Below are positions 1-6,316 of a stretch of DNA of 9,092 nucleotides, one piece after another. Source of the DNA: Lentisphaeria bacterium UBA1829 (GTDB taxonomy: Bacteria > Verrucomicrobiota > Lentisphaeria > Victivallales > UBA1829). The position numbers and the translations under genes are program-made. Where the stretch lies: the NCBI GenBank assembly GCA_002338895.1, contig DDJH01000113.1, positions 1 to 9,092 on the forward strand. Reading direction: 5' to 3'. The stretch's first letter is position 1. Each line of letters opens with the position of its first letter. The notes under the pieces were generated by a model. The model did not search any database, was not told the DNA's origin, and was given only the letters and a program-made list of their open reading frames with translations.

Positions 1-3000
1 AGCTGGAGAGATCGGTGAATGTTCCGTCCGGCGGAGAGAACTTCACAAAGAAACTTCCGTTGCCGTTGACCAGCGTCGATTCGTTGCCGACATTGTCAAC
101 TGCGCTGACCGACCAGTAATAGGTCCCGTCGTCGATTCCGTTTGCGATCATCGTTTCGCGGGTCAGCGAGTAGCTGGTCGACGACCCGGCATAGATCGCA
201 ATCCGGTTGCTCATATCCGGACTCGTGCTGAAATACAGCATGTATTCCTTGAATCCGGAAACCGCTTCCTGGGTGGAGTAGAGGGTATCCAGCGCTTCCG
301 ACCAGGTCAGATTGACTGTCGAACCATTCTGGGTCAGACTGGTCGTGGTCGAGCTGAACTGCGGCGCATGGCTGTCTGCCGCGGGAGTGTAGATCGCATC
401 CGAGACGACCAGCTGATCGCCATAGTTCCCGTCCTGGGCCGCAATGCGGTACTGATAGTTGGCATCCGACGCGGAAACGGTGAAATTGAATGTCGTATCT
501 GTTCCGGTCAGGAAGGTTTCCCACGTATCGCTTCCGATCACCGCTCTCTGAAGGACGTAGCCGGAGGCAACGCCGGAGGTCGTATTCCAAGAAATTGTGA
601 CGTTCAGCAGATTCCAGTCGCTATTAGCATAGGAGACCGAGATCGTCTCATCGCCGAACTCGAATCCGTCCGGCGGCGGAACATAAGGCGGGATCGTGAA
701 GGTGAGACCTTCTTTGGTGGCGGAGAATTTTCCTGTGTCAACCGCCTGCACCTTCCAGTAATAGGTTTTGTCGCTCTGCAGCTGACTCCCGTCTATGGGG
801 AGTTCATATTGGCTGGTTCCCGGTTCGTGGGGCGTTGTGCCGACTTCCACCCAGTTCGTTCCATCTACGCTGATGCTGACTGCATAATAGGCGAGCTCAT
901 AGACTGTGGAAGAGGCATTGCCCCAGATGAATGTAACAGTTTGGTTTTCCTCATCAAAGGCTGTATCAAACGTTACGCTCGCATCGAATTTCACATCGCC
1001 CGGCATGGTCGCGTAAATGGGGCCGAGGGAGATCGTTTCCACATTGCCCGCTTCATCGGTCACGAGCAGCTGCCAGTAGGTCGGGCATTTGTTGTCCTCT
1101 CCGACGGGGAGGTCGCGGATATCGATTCCCGGTGCGGTGACCGTATAAGAAGTCCGGTCGCCAATCTGGCTCTGATAGCGTGAGTCGACCGTGATCCACT
1201 GCGTAGTTCCGCCGGTGGATTCCTTGCTGTACTGCAGGGTGTAGAGGTAGTTTCCGGAAGGAGCAATTCCGCTGTGCTCATTATCTGTTCCGCAGGTGAC
1301 CTGCAGAGTGACGACAAAATCCAGTCCGCCGGTCCCGTTTGTGACATACATGCTGTTGGGATCATCCGGGATCACCTGAGTCAGGGCGGCTCCTTCGGGT
1401 GCCCAGACATCTCCCTGGAAGATACCGCTCTTCAGCGCTTCCGACTCGTTGCCCGAATTGTCGCGTGCCGTGATATAGTAACTGACGTTCTGGTTGATCT
1501 TCGACAGCCCGCTGATGACGGTGCTGTATTCATTCTCCGCATTGTATGCCAGACGGATCGTCTTGTAGGTGCTTTCTCCCTCTTCCTTGTAATAGAGAAT
1601 GTAGAAGGCGATTCCGCTTCCGTTCTCGGCGGTTGCCAGAGAACCTTTCCAATCGACCGTAATCGAATTCGCCGGGGAGCCGGTGATGTACTGATATTCG
1701 CTGTTGATCGTGATGTTCGGCGCATCCGTCGATGCGGAGGGCGGGGTCACGTTGCCGCCGACCGGGCTGAAGTGATAGTTTTCGCTCCAGACAGGATCGG
1801 TTTCGCCTGCTCCGTCGTTTGCAACGGCCTTGACGCGCCAGTAAACTCCCTGACCGCTCTGGCTCAGACCGGAAAGATAGAAGTTGTTGGCTGTGACCCG
1901 GCGGGTATAGACGGTCATTCCGCCGTGATCGTCGGAACTCCAGACGGCATTGATCTGGTCTTCTGTCAGCGGAGTCTGGTCGTTGTTGATGATGAAGAAC
2001 TGGACTTCGTAGTACTGGAGACCGGATTCATAGGCGGAACGCATATCATCCCACTCCATGATCCAGAGAGCGACGTTCTCGTTGGCCGGACGGGTGGTGA
2101 TCAGTCCCGTGACCTGCTGGGCGGTGTCGATGCTGCCGGCATTTGTCAGTTCCAGTGTGTCGGACCACTCGCTCGCGGTATAGTTCGTCGCGTTGGAATC
2201 ATCCTTCAGGCGGAGACGGACCTTGACCGAATCCCCTTCGTTGATTCCGGTGATGGTATACGTCGTCGCAAGGTAGTTCAGATTGACGACTGTGGAGTTG
2301 CTGTACTCATTGGAGCCCGCTTTTTTGATGCTGTATTCCAGTTCATAAATATAACCGGAGTTCAGAGTCATTTCGCCGGCAAGCGCGGTGTTCCAGTTGA
2401 TGGTGCAGCTGTTGTCATCCGGATTTTCGGTCCCGGAAACGGTCAGCGTACTGATCCGGTTGTTGTTCAGCGTCAGTTCCGACTGGATATTCTTGACAAT
2501 CTGTCCGCTTTCCAGTCCGAGATCAATGGATCCTCCATTGATTCCCGTAACTGCAACGGTTTTGGTTGCGCCCGACTGAATCAGATCGCCCGTGGCCTGA
2601 TCGTAAATATCATAGGTGAGAACCAGTGCATAGCCATCCTTGTAATCATTGGCGCGGTTCACGCGATCGACTTCATTCGACAGCGTGAAGGTTCCCGTTC
2701 CGTTCTCTGCAAGATCCAGATAGACCGTGTTTGCGAGACGATTCGAGTAAGACTCTTCTGTCCGGTCCGTCACTTTGATGGAGACGATGCCAGAGGAATC
2801 CGAAATGCAGTCGACGGTAAGATCCCCGACTTTGACTCCCGTCTCCCCCGCCGCAATGTTGTAGGTCGTTCCCTGGTAGGCAAGCGTGATGGTCTTTCCT
2901 TCGGAAGCGAAGTTCTGATTCTGGAACAGCTTGTAGGTCGTTCCCTCTGCCGCATCGTTCAGGTCCGCATAGATCGTTGTCGTTGCAAAGGAGAACGTCC

Positions 3001-4876
3001 CGCCGACAATCTCTTCCTGCGAACCGAGATCATTATAGGTGAAGCCGCTCGTTTCCTGAACCGCTCCATACTGATTCAGACGGAACCAGATGTTGGTGAA
3101 CGCTCCATTCGTTGCCCCGATGTCGCTGACTTTCGCATTGCTGTCAATATAGATATTGTTGACTCCACCGCCCAGCTGGATGGTTCCATTGATCTCCGCT
3201 CCGGCTGCAATTTCAAGGGTGTCATCTCCATTGGTCCAGCTTGTCCAGGAATATTTCCGACCTGCCAGCGTGGATGCCGTATAGGTGTAGTAGCCGGAAT
3301 AAACCGCATAGTCCGATGCCTGGATATAGGACGAAATGCGCAGATTCACATCTCCTGCATTTTTGATGAGAATGCCGACTGTGTAGTTGGTGGAGTCGCC
3401 GACTTTGATGTCTCCGATGATGTCAAACGGCGATTCGATCACATTGAAGGCCGAAGACAGATCGTTTTCCAAGGAATTGATCTGGACTCCGACCGCGATA
3501 CCCTTATTATTGGTAATTGTAATGTCTGCCGCGAGGGATTCCGCTGTCAGAGTTTCCGTCATGATGCCGATGGCGGCTGAGATCTCGGTGTTGGTATTGG
3601 TAATGGAGATCGTCGAGTCGAAAACGCCCGAGACGGAAATCTCATTTCCCGCATAAATTCCGTAGACATTCCCTGTCCAGGAAGTGGGGCCGCCTGAAAT
3701 CGTCTGAGAAGCGTCCACGGTAATAGTTCCGGAAAGGTAGTCGGCGGTCAGCTTGTCTGTTATATACAGCCCTGAGATCGTGTGGGTCATGGTCGATTTG
3801 TCGGCCGGAGCTCCCACGGTCACCGTCAGGTCGGAAACGCTGGTGTTGATCTTCCCGGTGAAATCACCGGAAATGGTCATCTGATTGGCAAACATTCCAT
3901 AGGTTTCCAGATTCGCATCGAATGAGGCCTTGTTGGTGCCGCCCTTGGCAATCGCAGTAAGGCTCACATTGTTCAAGGACGTATTGACCGTGGCATCGAA
4001 TCCTTTCTGGAATGCGATGTTCGCATCGCCGTCCGCTCCGGCGAGAAGACCGTAGGTCAGAATTTCATTTCCTGTGGCGGAGACCGCTCCCTCTTCTTTG
4101 GGTTCTTCAATGGAGTCCAGAGTCGCTGTAAGACTGATATTCTGCGCGGTGGTGTTGATCGTTCCGGTGTTGATGCCGTCGAACGTCATGTCGCCGCTGT
4201 CGGTCCAGATCGCCGCGGTTTTGATCGTGTTGTTGTTGACGTTGGGATTGACCCGGCCATGGATCGTCGTCCTGGCATTTGTCGCGGAGATTGTCCCGTT
4301 GAAGTTGTTGTAAAGTTCAAAGGCGTTGGCGCGGACAACCGTGGTGATGATGGTGTTCCCCGTGGCATTGTCGGTCGGATTCCCATCTGTGGTTGTCAAC
4401 CCGGTCAGACTGGCGGTATGTCTGGAGGTGAGGGTTCCGCACAGGTCGGAAATAATGGAGAACGTTCCGCCGGTGGAGGTGAAAATATCGGCTTCCAAGG
4501 TCTGCCCGGAGGGGGCTGTATTGCCTATCGGGATCGAGTGATCCCACGAACTGGTGATTTTGATGTCGGCATCGTTGAAGTCGGACTGAGCTGCTGTACT
4601 CTGATTGCTGTCCGCCGTCTGGGCGGAAAGATTCAGTCGCCCTCCGTTCGTGAAGTTGACGGTATAGTCCTTGTACGAAGAGGATTTTTCACTCGTATTG
4701 CTGTCGTTCGTTACAATATTCCCATCCCCATAATTTCCCGCGACGACAAGATCTTCCCCGGAAATGGTGACGGTTGCATTGTTTAACTTCCCCCCGACCG
4801 GGAGCATAATCAAATTCTCAACTGTCATGGAACCTGTATCGGGTCCTGTCAAAGCATAGTACTGTTTGTCCGCCAT
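1..4876 (-). CDS. Giant beta-solenoid / fibronectin type III repeat protein, C-terminus beyond the left edge
   Basis: The frame is open from an ATG at 4876 to the window edge: 1625 codons without a stop. The start is fixed by AGGAGA six bases upstream. Residues 1-220 are Thr/Asn/Ser/Gly-rich beta-type sequence. Residues about 221-540 are irregular solenoid-like repeats. At 551-585 there is an autotransporter-like stretch containing LGGGVNNIYIDSNAKV, followed by a separate region at about 610-790. Seven FN3-like modules then run from about 803 to 1612, several with the strand pattern YYW-V-AVD-GNES. An eighth begins at 1613. The N-terminus, MADKQYYALTGPDTG, has no hydrophobic signal segment and no transmembrane segment was seen. 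Proteins of this build are usually adhesins or glycan-binding surface proteins. Here the export route (type I secretion or a C-terminal sorting domain) would have to be encoded by the missing C-terminus. A surface role is inferred, not shown. Composition is acidic and poor in Cys. Confidence 0.9.
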   Translation of the reverse strand, partial: MADKQYYALTGPDTGSMTVENLIMLPVGGKLNNATVTISGEDLVVAGNYGDGNIVTNDSNTSEKSSSYKDYTVNFTNGGRLNLSAQTADSNQSTAAQSDFNDADIKITSSWDHSIPIGNTAPSGQTLEADIFTSTGGTFSIISDLCGTLTSRHTASLTGLTTTDGNPTDNATGNTIITTVVRANAFELYNNFNGTISATNARTTIHGRVNPNVNNNTIKTAAIWTDSGDMTFDGINTGTINTTAQNISLTATLDSIEEPKEEGAVSATGNEILTYGLLAGADGDANIAFQKGFDATVNTSLNNVSLTAIAKGGTNKASFDANLETYGMFANQMTISGDFTGKINTSVSDLTVTVGAPADKSTMTHTISGLYITDKLTADYLSGTITVDASQTISGGPTSWTGNVYGIYAGNEISVSGVFDSTISITNTNTEISAAIGIMTETLTAESLAADITITNNKGIAVGVQINSLENDLSSAFNVIESPFDIIGDIKVGDSTNYTVGILIKNAGDVNLRISSYIQASDYAVYSGYYTYTASTLAGRKYSWTSWTNGDDTLEIAAGAEINGTIQLGGGVNNIYIDSNAKVSDIGATNGAFTNIWFRLNQYGAVQETSGFTYNDLGSQEEIVGGTFSFATTTIYADLNDAAEGTTYKLFQNQNFASEGKTITLAYQGTTYNIAAGETGVKVGDLTVDCISDSSGIVSIKVTDRTEESYSNRLANTVYLDLAENGTGTFTLSNEVDRVNRANDYKDGYALVLTYDIYDQATGDLIQSGATKTVAVTGINGGSIDLGLESGQIVKNIQSELTLNNNRISTLTVSGTENPDDNSCTINWNTALAGEMTLNSGYIYELEYSIKKAGSNEYSNSTVVNLNYLATTYTITGINEGDSVKVRLRLKDDSNATNYTASEWSDTLELTNAGSIDTAQQVTGLITTRPANENVALWIMEWDDMRSAYESGLQYYEVQFFIINNDQTPLTEDQINAVWSSDDHGGMTVYTRRVTANNFYLSGLSQSGQGVYWRVKAVANDGAGETDPVWSENYHFSPVGGNVTPPSASTDAPNITINSEYQYITGSPANSITVDWKGSLATAENGSGIAFYILYYKEEGESTYKTIRLAYNAENEYSTVISGLSKINQNVSYYITARDNSGNESEALKSGIFQGDVWAPEGAALTQVIPDDPNSMYVTNGTGGLDFVVTLQVTCGTDNEHSGIAPSGNYLYTLQYSKESTGGTTQWITVDSRYQSQIGDRTSYTVTAPGIDIRDLPVGEDNKCPTYWQLLVTDEAGNVETISLGPIYATMPGDVKFDASVTFDTAFDEENQTVTFIWGNASSTVYELAYYAVSISVDGTNWVEVGTTPHEPGTSQYELPIDGSQLQSDKTYYWKVQAVDTGKFSATKEGLTFTIPPYVPPPDGFEFGDETISVSYANSDWNLLNVTISWNTTSGVASGYVLQRAVIGSDTWETFLTGTDTTFNFTVSASDANYQYRIAAQDGNYGDQLVVSDAIYTPAADSHAPQFSSTTTSLTQNGSTVNLTWSEALDTLYSTQEAVSGFKEYMLYFSTSPDMSNRIAIYAGSSTSYSLTRETMIANGIDDGTYYWSVSAVDNVGNESTLVNGNGSFFVKFSPPDGTFTDLSS
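2..2470 (-). repeat. Array of fibronectin type III-like modules in the giant protein (residues 803-1625)
   Basis: Approximate module starts are residues 803, 912, 1052, 1163, 1293, 1404 and 1505, with an eighth opening at about 1613. Each is 95-140 residues, longer than the usual 90, because of loop insertions. Recognisable FN3 landmarks are the early Trp strand (INWNT, VDWKG, FIWGN, ISWNT, LTWSE) and the late Tyr-Trp strand (GVYWRVKAV, TYYWKVQAV, GTYYWSVSAVD). Linkers resemble D-x-x-AP (DVWAPEG, DSHAPQ). The modules are clearly diverged from one another, so this is an old array and not a recent expansion. Confidence 0.75.
3259..4216 (-). repeat. Irregular beta-solenoid-like repeats within the giant protein (residues about 221-540)
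   Basis: At the protein level a short motif recurs: a small or aromatic residue, often Gly, then Ile/Leu/Met, then a run of alternating hydrophobic and Thr/Ser/Asn residues. Units start near residues 221 (AAIW), 275 (YGLL), 326 (YGMF), 368 (SGLY), 405 (YGIY), 435 (AIGIM), 461 (AVGV), 499 (TVGI) and 524 (AVYS). Many carry a downstream G-x-I-x-[TV] strand, such as FTGKINTSV or LSGTITVDA. Spacing varies from 25 to 54 residues, so the DNA itself is not a tandem repeat. This is the pattern expected of right-handed beta-helix passenger domains. A charged loop, EEPKEEG, interrupts one unit near residue 258. Confidence 0.6.
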
Positions 4877-4882
4877 TTGCCG

Positions 4883-4888
4883 TCTCCT
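4883..4888 (-). promoter_or_regulatory. Shine-Dalgarno site of the giant gene
   Basis: AGGAGA lies six bases upstream of the ATG at 4876. It settles the start and so supports a mature N-terminus of MADKQYYAL. The same frame stays open for some distance upstream, but those codons are Arg/Lys-rich, do not form a hydrophobic signal, and have no comparable ribosome site. Confidence 0.8.
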
Positions 4889-4987
4889 GTGCTTACGGTA
4901 TTTTAAATTGTATAATTGATCTTCATTTTGAGTTGTAAAAGGAGGTGTGCCGTCGGTTCGGCTGTTTTCCTCTGTCGATTGTCTGTC

Positions 4988-5020
4988 TCGCCTCGGGCTT
5001 TCCTGTTCGCCCGGGCTTTC
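4988..5020. repeat. Pair of imperfect GC-rich direct repeats
   Basis: TCGCCTCGGGCTTTC (4988-5002) and TCGCCCGGGCTTTC (5007-5020) differ by one base and one gap. They recur at a 19 bp interval, about two helical turns. They stand out as GC-rich within an AT-rich gap, about 115-140 bp upstream of the giant gene's ATG. A regulator site or a local duplication are both possible. Confidence 0.5.
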
Positions 5021-5050
5021 GAAATACTCCCTGCAATCTGTTTTTTCTTC

Positions 5051-5086
5051 GGACTCCGGCATCCGTCTTCCGGATACAAAGAGTCC
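5051..5086 (-). other. Two-part hairpin in the probable leader of the giant gene
   Basis: The outer stem is GGACTC with GAGTCC (5051-5056 and 5081-5086). After a small 3/2 internal loop comes a 7 bp inner stem (5059-5065 with 5071-5077) closed by a 5-base loop. The inner pair 60/76 is a G-U wobble in the minus-strand RNA but a C-A mismatch in plus-strand RNA, so the structure favours a minus-strand transcript. It is followed by GAAGAAAAAA, not a U run, so it is not a standard terminator. It could be an mRNA-stabilising or regulatory leader element, or a 3' structure of the AraC transcript. Confidence 0.55.
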
Positions 5087-5106
5087 CTCTTCTCCTTCAC
5101 GATAAA

Positions 5107-5135
5107 TATATACTACATTCCAAGGGAAAAATCAA
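5107..5135 (-). promoter_or_regulatory. Candidate promoter of the giant gene
   Basis: On the minus strand, TTGATT (5130-5135) is followed after 17 bp by TATATA (5107-5112). The alternative -10, TATATT, lies two bases further on. Start of transcription would be near 5100, giving a leader of about 220 nt that includes the hairpin and direct repeats described separately. A and T runs lie just upstream (about 5160-5220), where an UP element would sit. Inferred from sigma-70 consensus only. Confidence 0.4.
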
Positions 5136-5279
5136 GTCCCGTCACGCCGGATTCGTGCAAAAAAAATGCTTTTCTCTTTCCTTTCAAACTTTTTTCAGGA
5201 TTTTCAGACTCAAAAAAGCAGAAGTTTATTCGATTACATTTTGGCAATCCGGAAGTTGCGACGGACTCGTTTCCCCGTC

Positions 5280-6194
5280 TCACCGCTTCTCCCGGCGGAA
5301 CTTCTGCGGAGAAATCCCGCGCAGACGAATGAACTCCGCAGAAAAATAAAGCGGTTTCCCGTAACCCAGCTGAAAGGCGATCTCCTTGACCGGAAGATCG
5401 GTCTGCATCAGAAGCTCCTCCGCCTTCCGCATCTTCCGTTCCAGACGGTAGTGGTACGGCGTCATCCCGAAGCAGCGCCGGAACTCCCGGTTGAGCGTCG
5501 GAAGAGAACAGGAAAAGCGCTTTGTGAGGTCTTCGATTTTCAGCTCCTCCGTCATCGTCTCCTCCAGATAGTCGCGAATCCGGCGCATGGATTCCGGAAT
5601 CTCCTGCGCCGCGCCGGCATTGGACAGAAACTGCAGAAGTTCAAAACTCAGACCGCTGTTGATCTCGTCGCTCCGCGCCCCCCGGCTCCTCTCGTGCACA
5701 TGCACTTTCAGACGGTCGAAAAGATCCTGAAAACGTTCTTTCTGCGGCAGAAAAAACACTTCCCGCCGATCCAGCTGCAGAATCCGCAGAATGGAGTCCA
5801 GCGCGCTTCCGTGCAGAACAAACGTCATCAGACGGGTCGGCGTTCCTGGTCGGAAATAGTAGTCGTAGTTTCCATACCGGTGCAGCAGGCACAGATCGCC
5901 CTTTTCCGCCGCGAACGCCCGTTTTCCGCTGCGCAGCCAGAGCTCCCCCTCCAGAATGTATTCGATCGAAAGAAACGGCTGACGGATCCGCCGGATATAC
6001 CGGAACTCGTTCCACAGCATGATCGAACAGAACGTCGAATAGATCACCGGACGCGGTTTCTCCGTGAAATGCTTCCAGTGGATCTCCTCCCATTTGTCCT
6101 TCCCGCACGCATAGACCACATACCCGTTCCCGTCCGAGCGCTCCACGGAAACTTTCTGATCTAGAAAAACGGAAAGATCCTCAATCGGCCGCAT
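5280..6194 (-). CDS. AraC-family transcriptional regulator with cupin-like sensor domain
   Basis: 304 residues, the usual length for an AraC-type sugar regulator. Residues about 70-130 look like the cupin ligand-binding domain (SIEYILEGELWLRSG, then the GDLCLL strand). Residues about 205-301 form the DNA-binding domain. Its first helix-turn-helix is near 218-249 (LKIEDLTKRFSCSLPTLNRE). The second, near 266-301, carries the family signature VKEIAFQLGYGKPLYFSAEF ending in GISPQKFRR. The ATG at 6194 is the only ATG in frame after an upstream TAA. Its ribosome site is weak: AAGGA is 15 bases away with A-rich sequence between, which suggests low expression. The gene is divergent from the GH27-like gene across 121 bp, the classic arrangement for a regulator that controls its neighbour and itself. 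The inducer is probably a sugar or oligosaccharide related to the neighbouring glycosidases' products, but it cannot be named from sequence. Confidence 0.92.
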   Translation of the reverse strand: MRPIEDLSVFLDQKVSVERSDGNGYVVYACGKDKWEEIHWKHFTEKPRPVIYSTFCSIMLWNEFRYIRRIRQPFLSIEYILEGELWLRSGKRAFAAEKGDLCLLHRYGNYDYYFRPGTPTRLMTFVLHGSALDSILRILQLDRREVFFLPQKERFQDLFDRLKVHVHERSRGARSDEINSGLSFELLQFLSNAGAAQEIPESMRRIRDYLEETMTEELKIEDLTKRFSCSLPTLNREFRRCFGMTPYHYRLERKMRKAEELLMQTDLPVKEIAFQLGYGKPLYFSAEFIRLRGISPQKFRREKR

Positions 6195-6233
6195 ATTCTT
6201 TTTTTCATATCCTTTTTTAATTATTTCATATAT

Positions 6234-6262
6234 AATTTACTCCCCCTTCCTGACTTTTTCAA
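6234..6262 (-). promoter_or_regulatory. Candidate promoter of the AraC-family gene
   Basis: On the minus strand, TTGAAA (6257-6262) and TAAATT (6234-6239) are exactly 17 bp apart, matching 5 of 6 and 4 of 6 consensus positions. Its -35 box falls between the -35 and -10 of the divergent plus-strand promoter, so RNA polymerase could not occupy both at once. Confidence 0.45.
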
Positions 6263-6279
6263 GAAAAGCCGGATATAAT
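6250..6279 (+). promoter_or_regulatory. Candidate promoter of the GH27-like gene
   Basis: A perfect TATAAT (6274-6279) is preceded at 18 bp by CTGACT (6250-6255), a 4 of 6 match to the -35 consensus. A strong -10 with a weak -35 is typical of activator-dependent promoters. An inverted repeat, CTTTT / AAAAG around TCAAG (6254-6268), sits in the spacer and could be an operator. Transcription would start near 6286, about 30 nt before the ATG. Confidence 0.6.
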
Positions 6280-6288
6280 AAATGACAG

Positions 6289-6316
6289 CTGAAATCAATC
6301 AAGGAGTCTGAAATCA
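6289..6316 (+). repeat. Direct repeat CTGAAATCA in the 5' leader of the GH27-like gene
   Basis: The nonamer CTGAAATCA occurs at 6289-6297 and again at 6308-6316, 19 bp apart, flanking the AAGGAG ribosome site (6301-6306) and ending on the A of the start codon. AraC-family proteins often bind direct repeats about two helical turns apart, but here the repeats lie downstream of the predicted transcription start. That would favour repression or a translational effect over classic activation. Confidence 0.45.

Larger units (their letters stand above)
4877..5279. other. Gene-free stretch between the AraC gene and the giant gene
   Basis: About 400 bp between two minus-strand genes, much of it AT-rich with A and T runs around 5160-5220. 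It holds a candidate minus-strand promoter (5107-5135), a two-part hairpin (5051-5086), two GC-rich direct repeats (4988-5020) and the Shine-Dalgarno site of the giant gene. A second, poorly spaced promoter-like pair (TTTACA at 4934-4939 and TATACA at 4909-4914, 19 bp apart) lies nearer the gene. No clear intrinsic terminator for the AraC gene was seen. The short open frames here have no convincing ribosome site or protein-like composition. Confidence 0.7.

Noticed and set aside
368..1183. A 271-codon plus-strand open frame
   Set aside because: This is an antisense shadow of the same giant gene, with no ribosome site and no family resemblance.
1274..3580. A 768-codon open frame on the plus strand
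   Set aside because: It is the exact in-phase complement of the giant gene. It stays open because the minus-strand gene avoids TTA, CTA and TCA codons there. Its translation has no recognisable domain.
4911..4916. Perfect TATAAT on the plus strand
   Set aside because: No reasonable -35 lies upstream and no plus-strand gene follows; it is probably chance in AT-rich DNA.
4903..5100. Possible 65-codon leader peptide upstream of the giant gene on the same strand
   Set aside because: It would begin with GTG at about the predicted transcription start with no Shine-Dalgarno site, is Arg/Lys-rich and spans the hairpin. Chance is more likely than coding.
4945..5349. Plus-strand open frame starting at GTG in a GGAGGTG context
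   Set aside because: The Shine-Dalgarno-like sequence overlaps the start codon itself, so it cannot serve that start, and the product overlaps the end of the AraC gene without any domain.
5166..6164. A 332-codon plus-strand open frame across the AraC gene
   Set aside because: The minus strand encodes an unmistakable AraC-family protein over the same bases.
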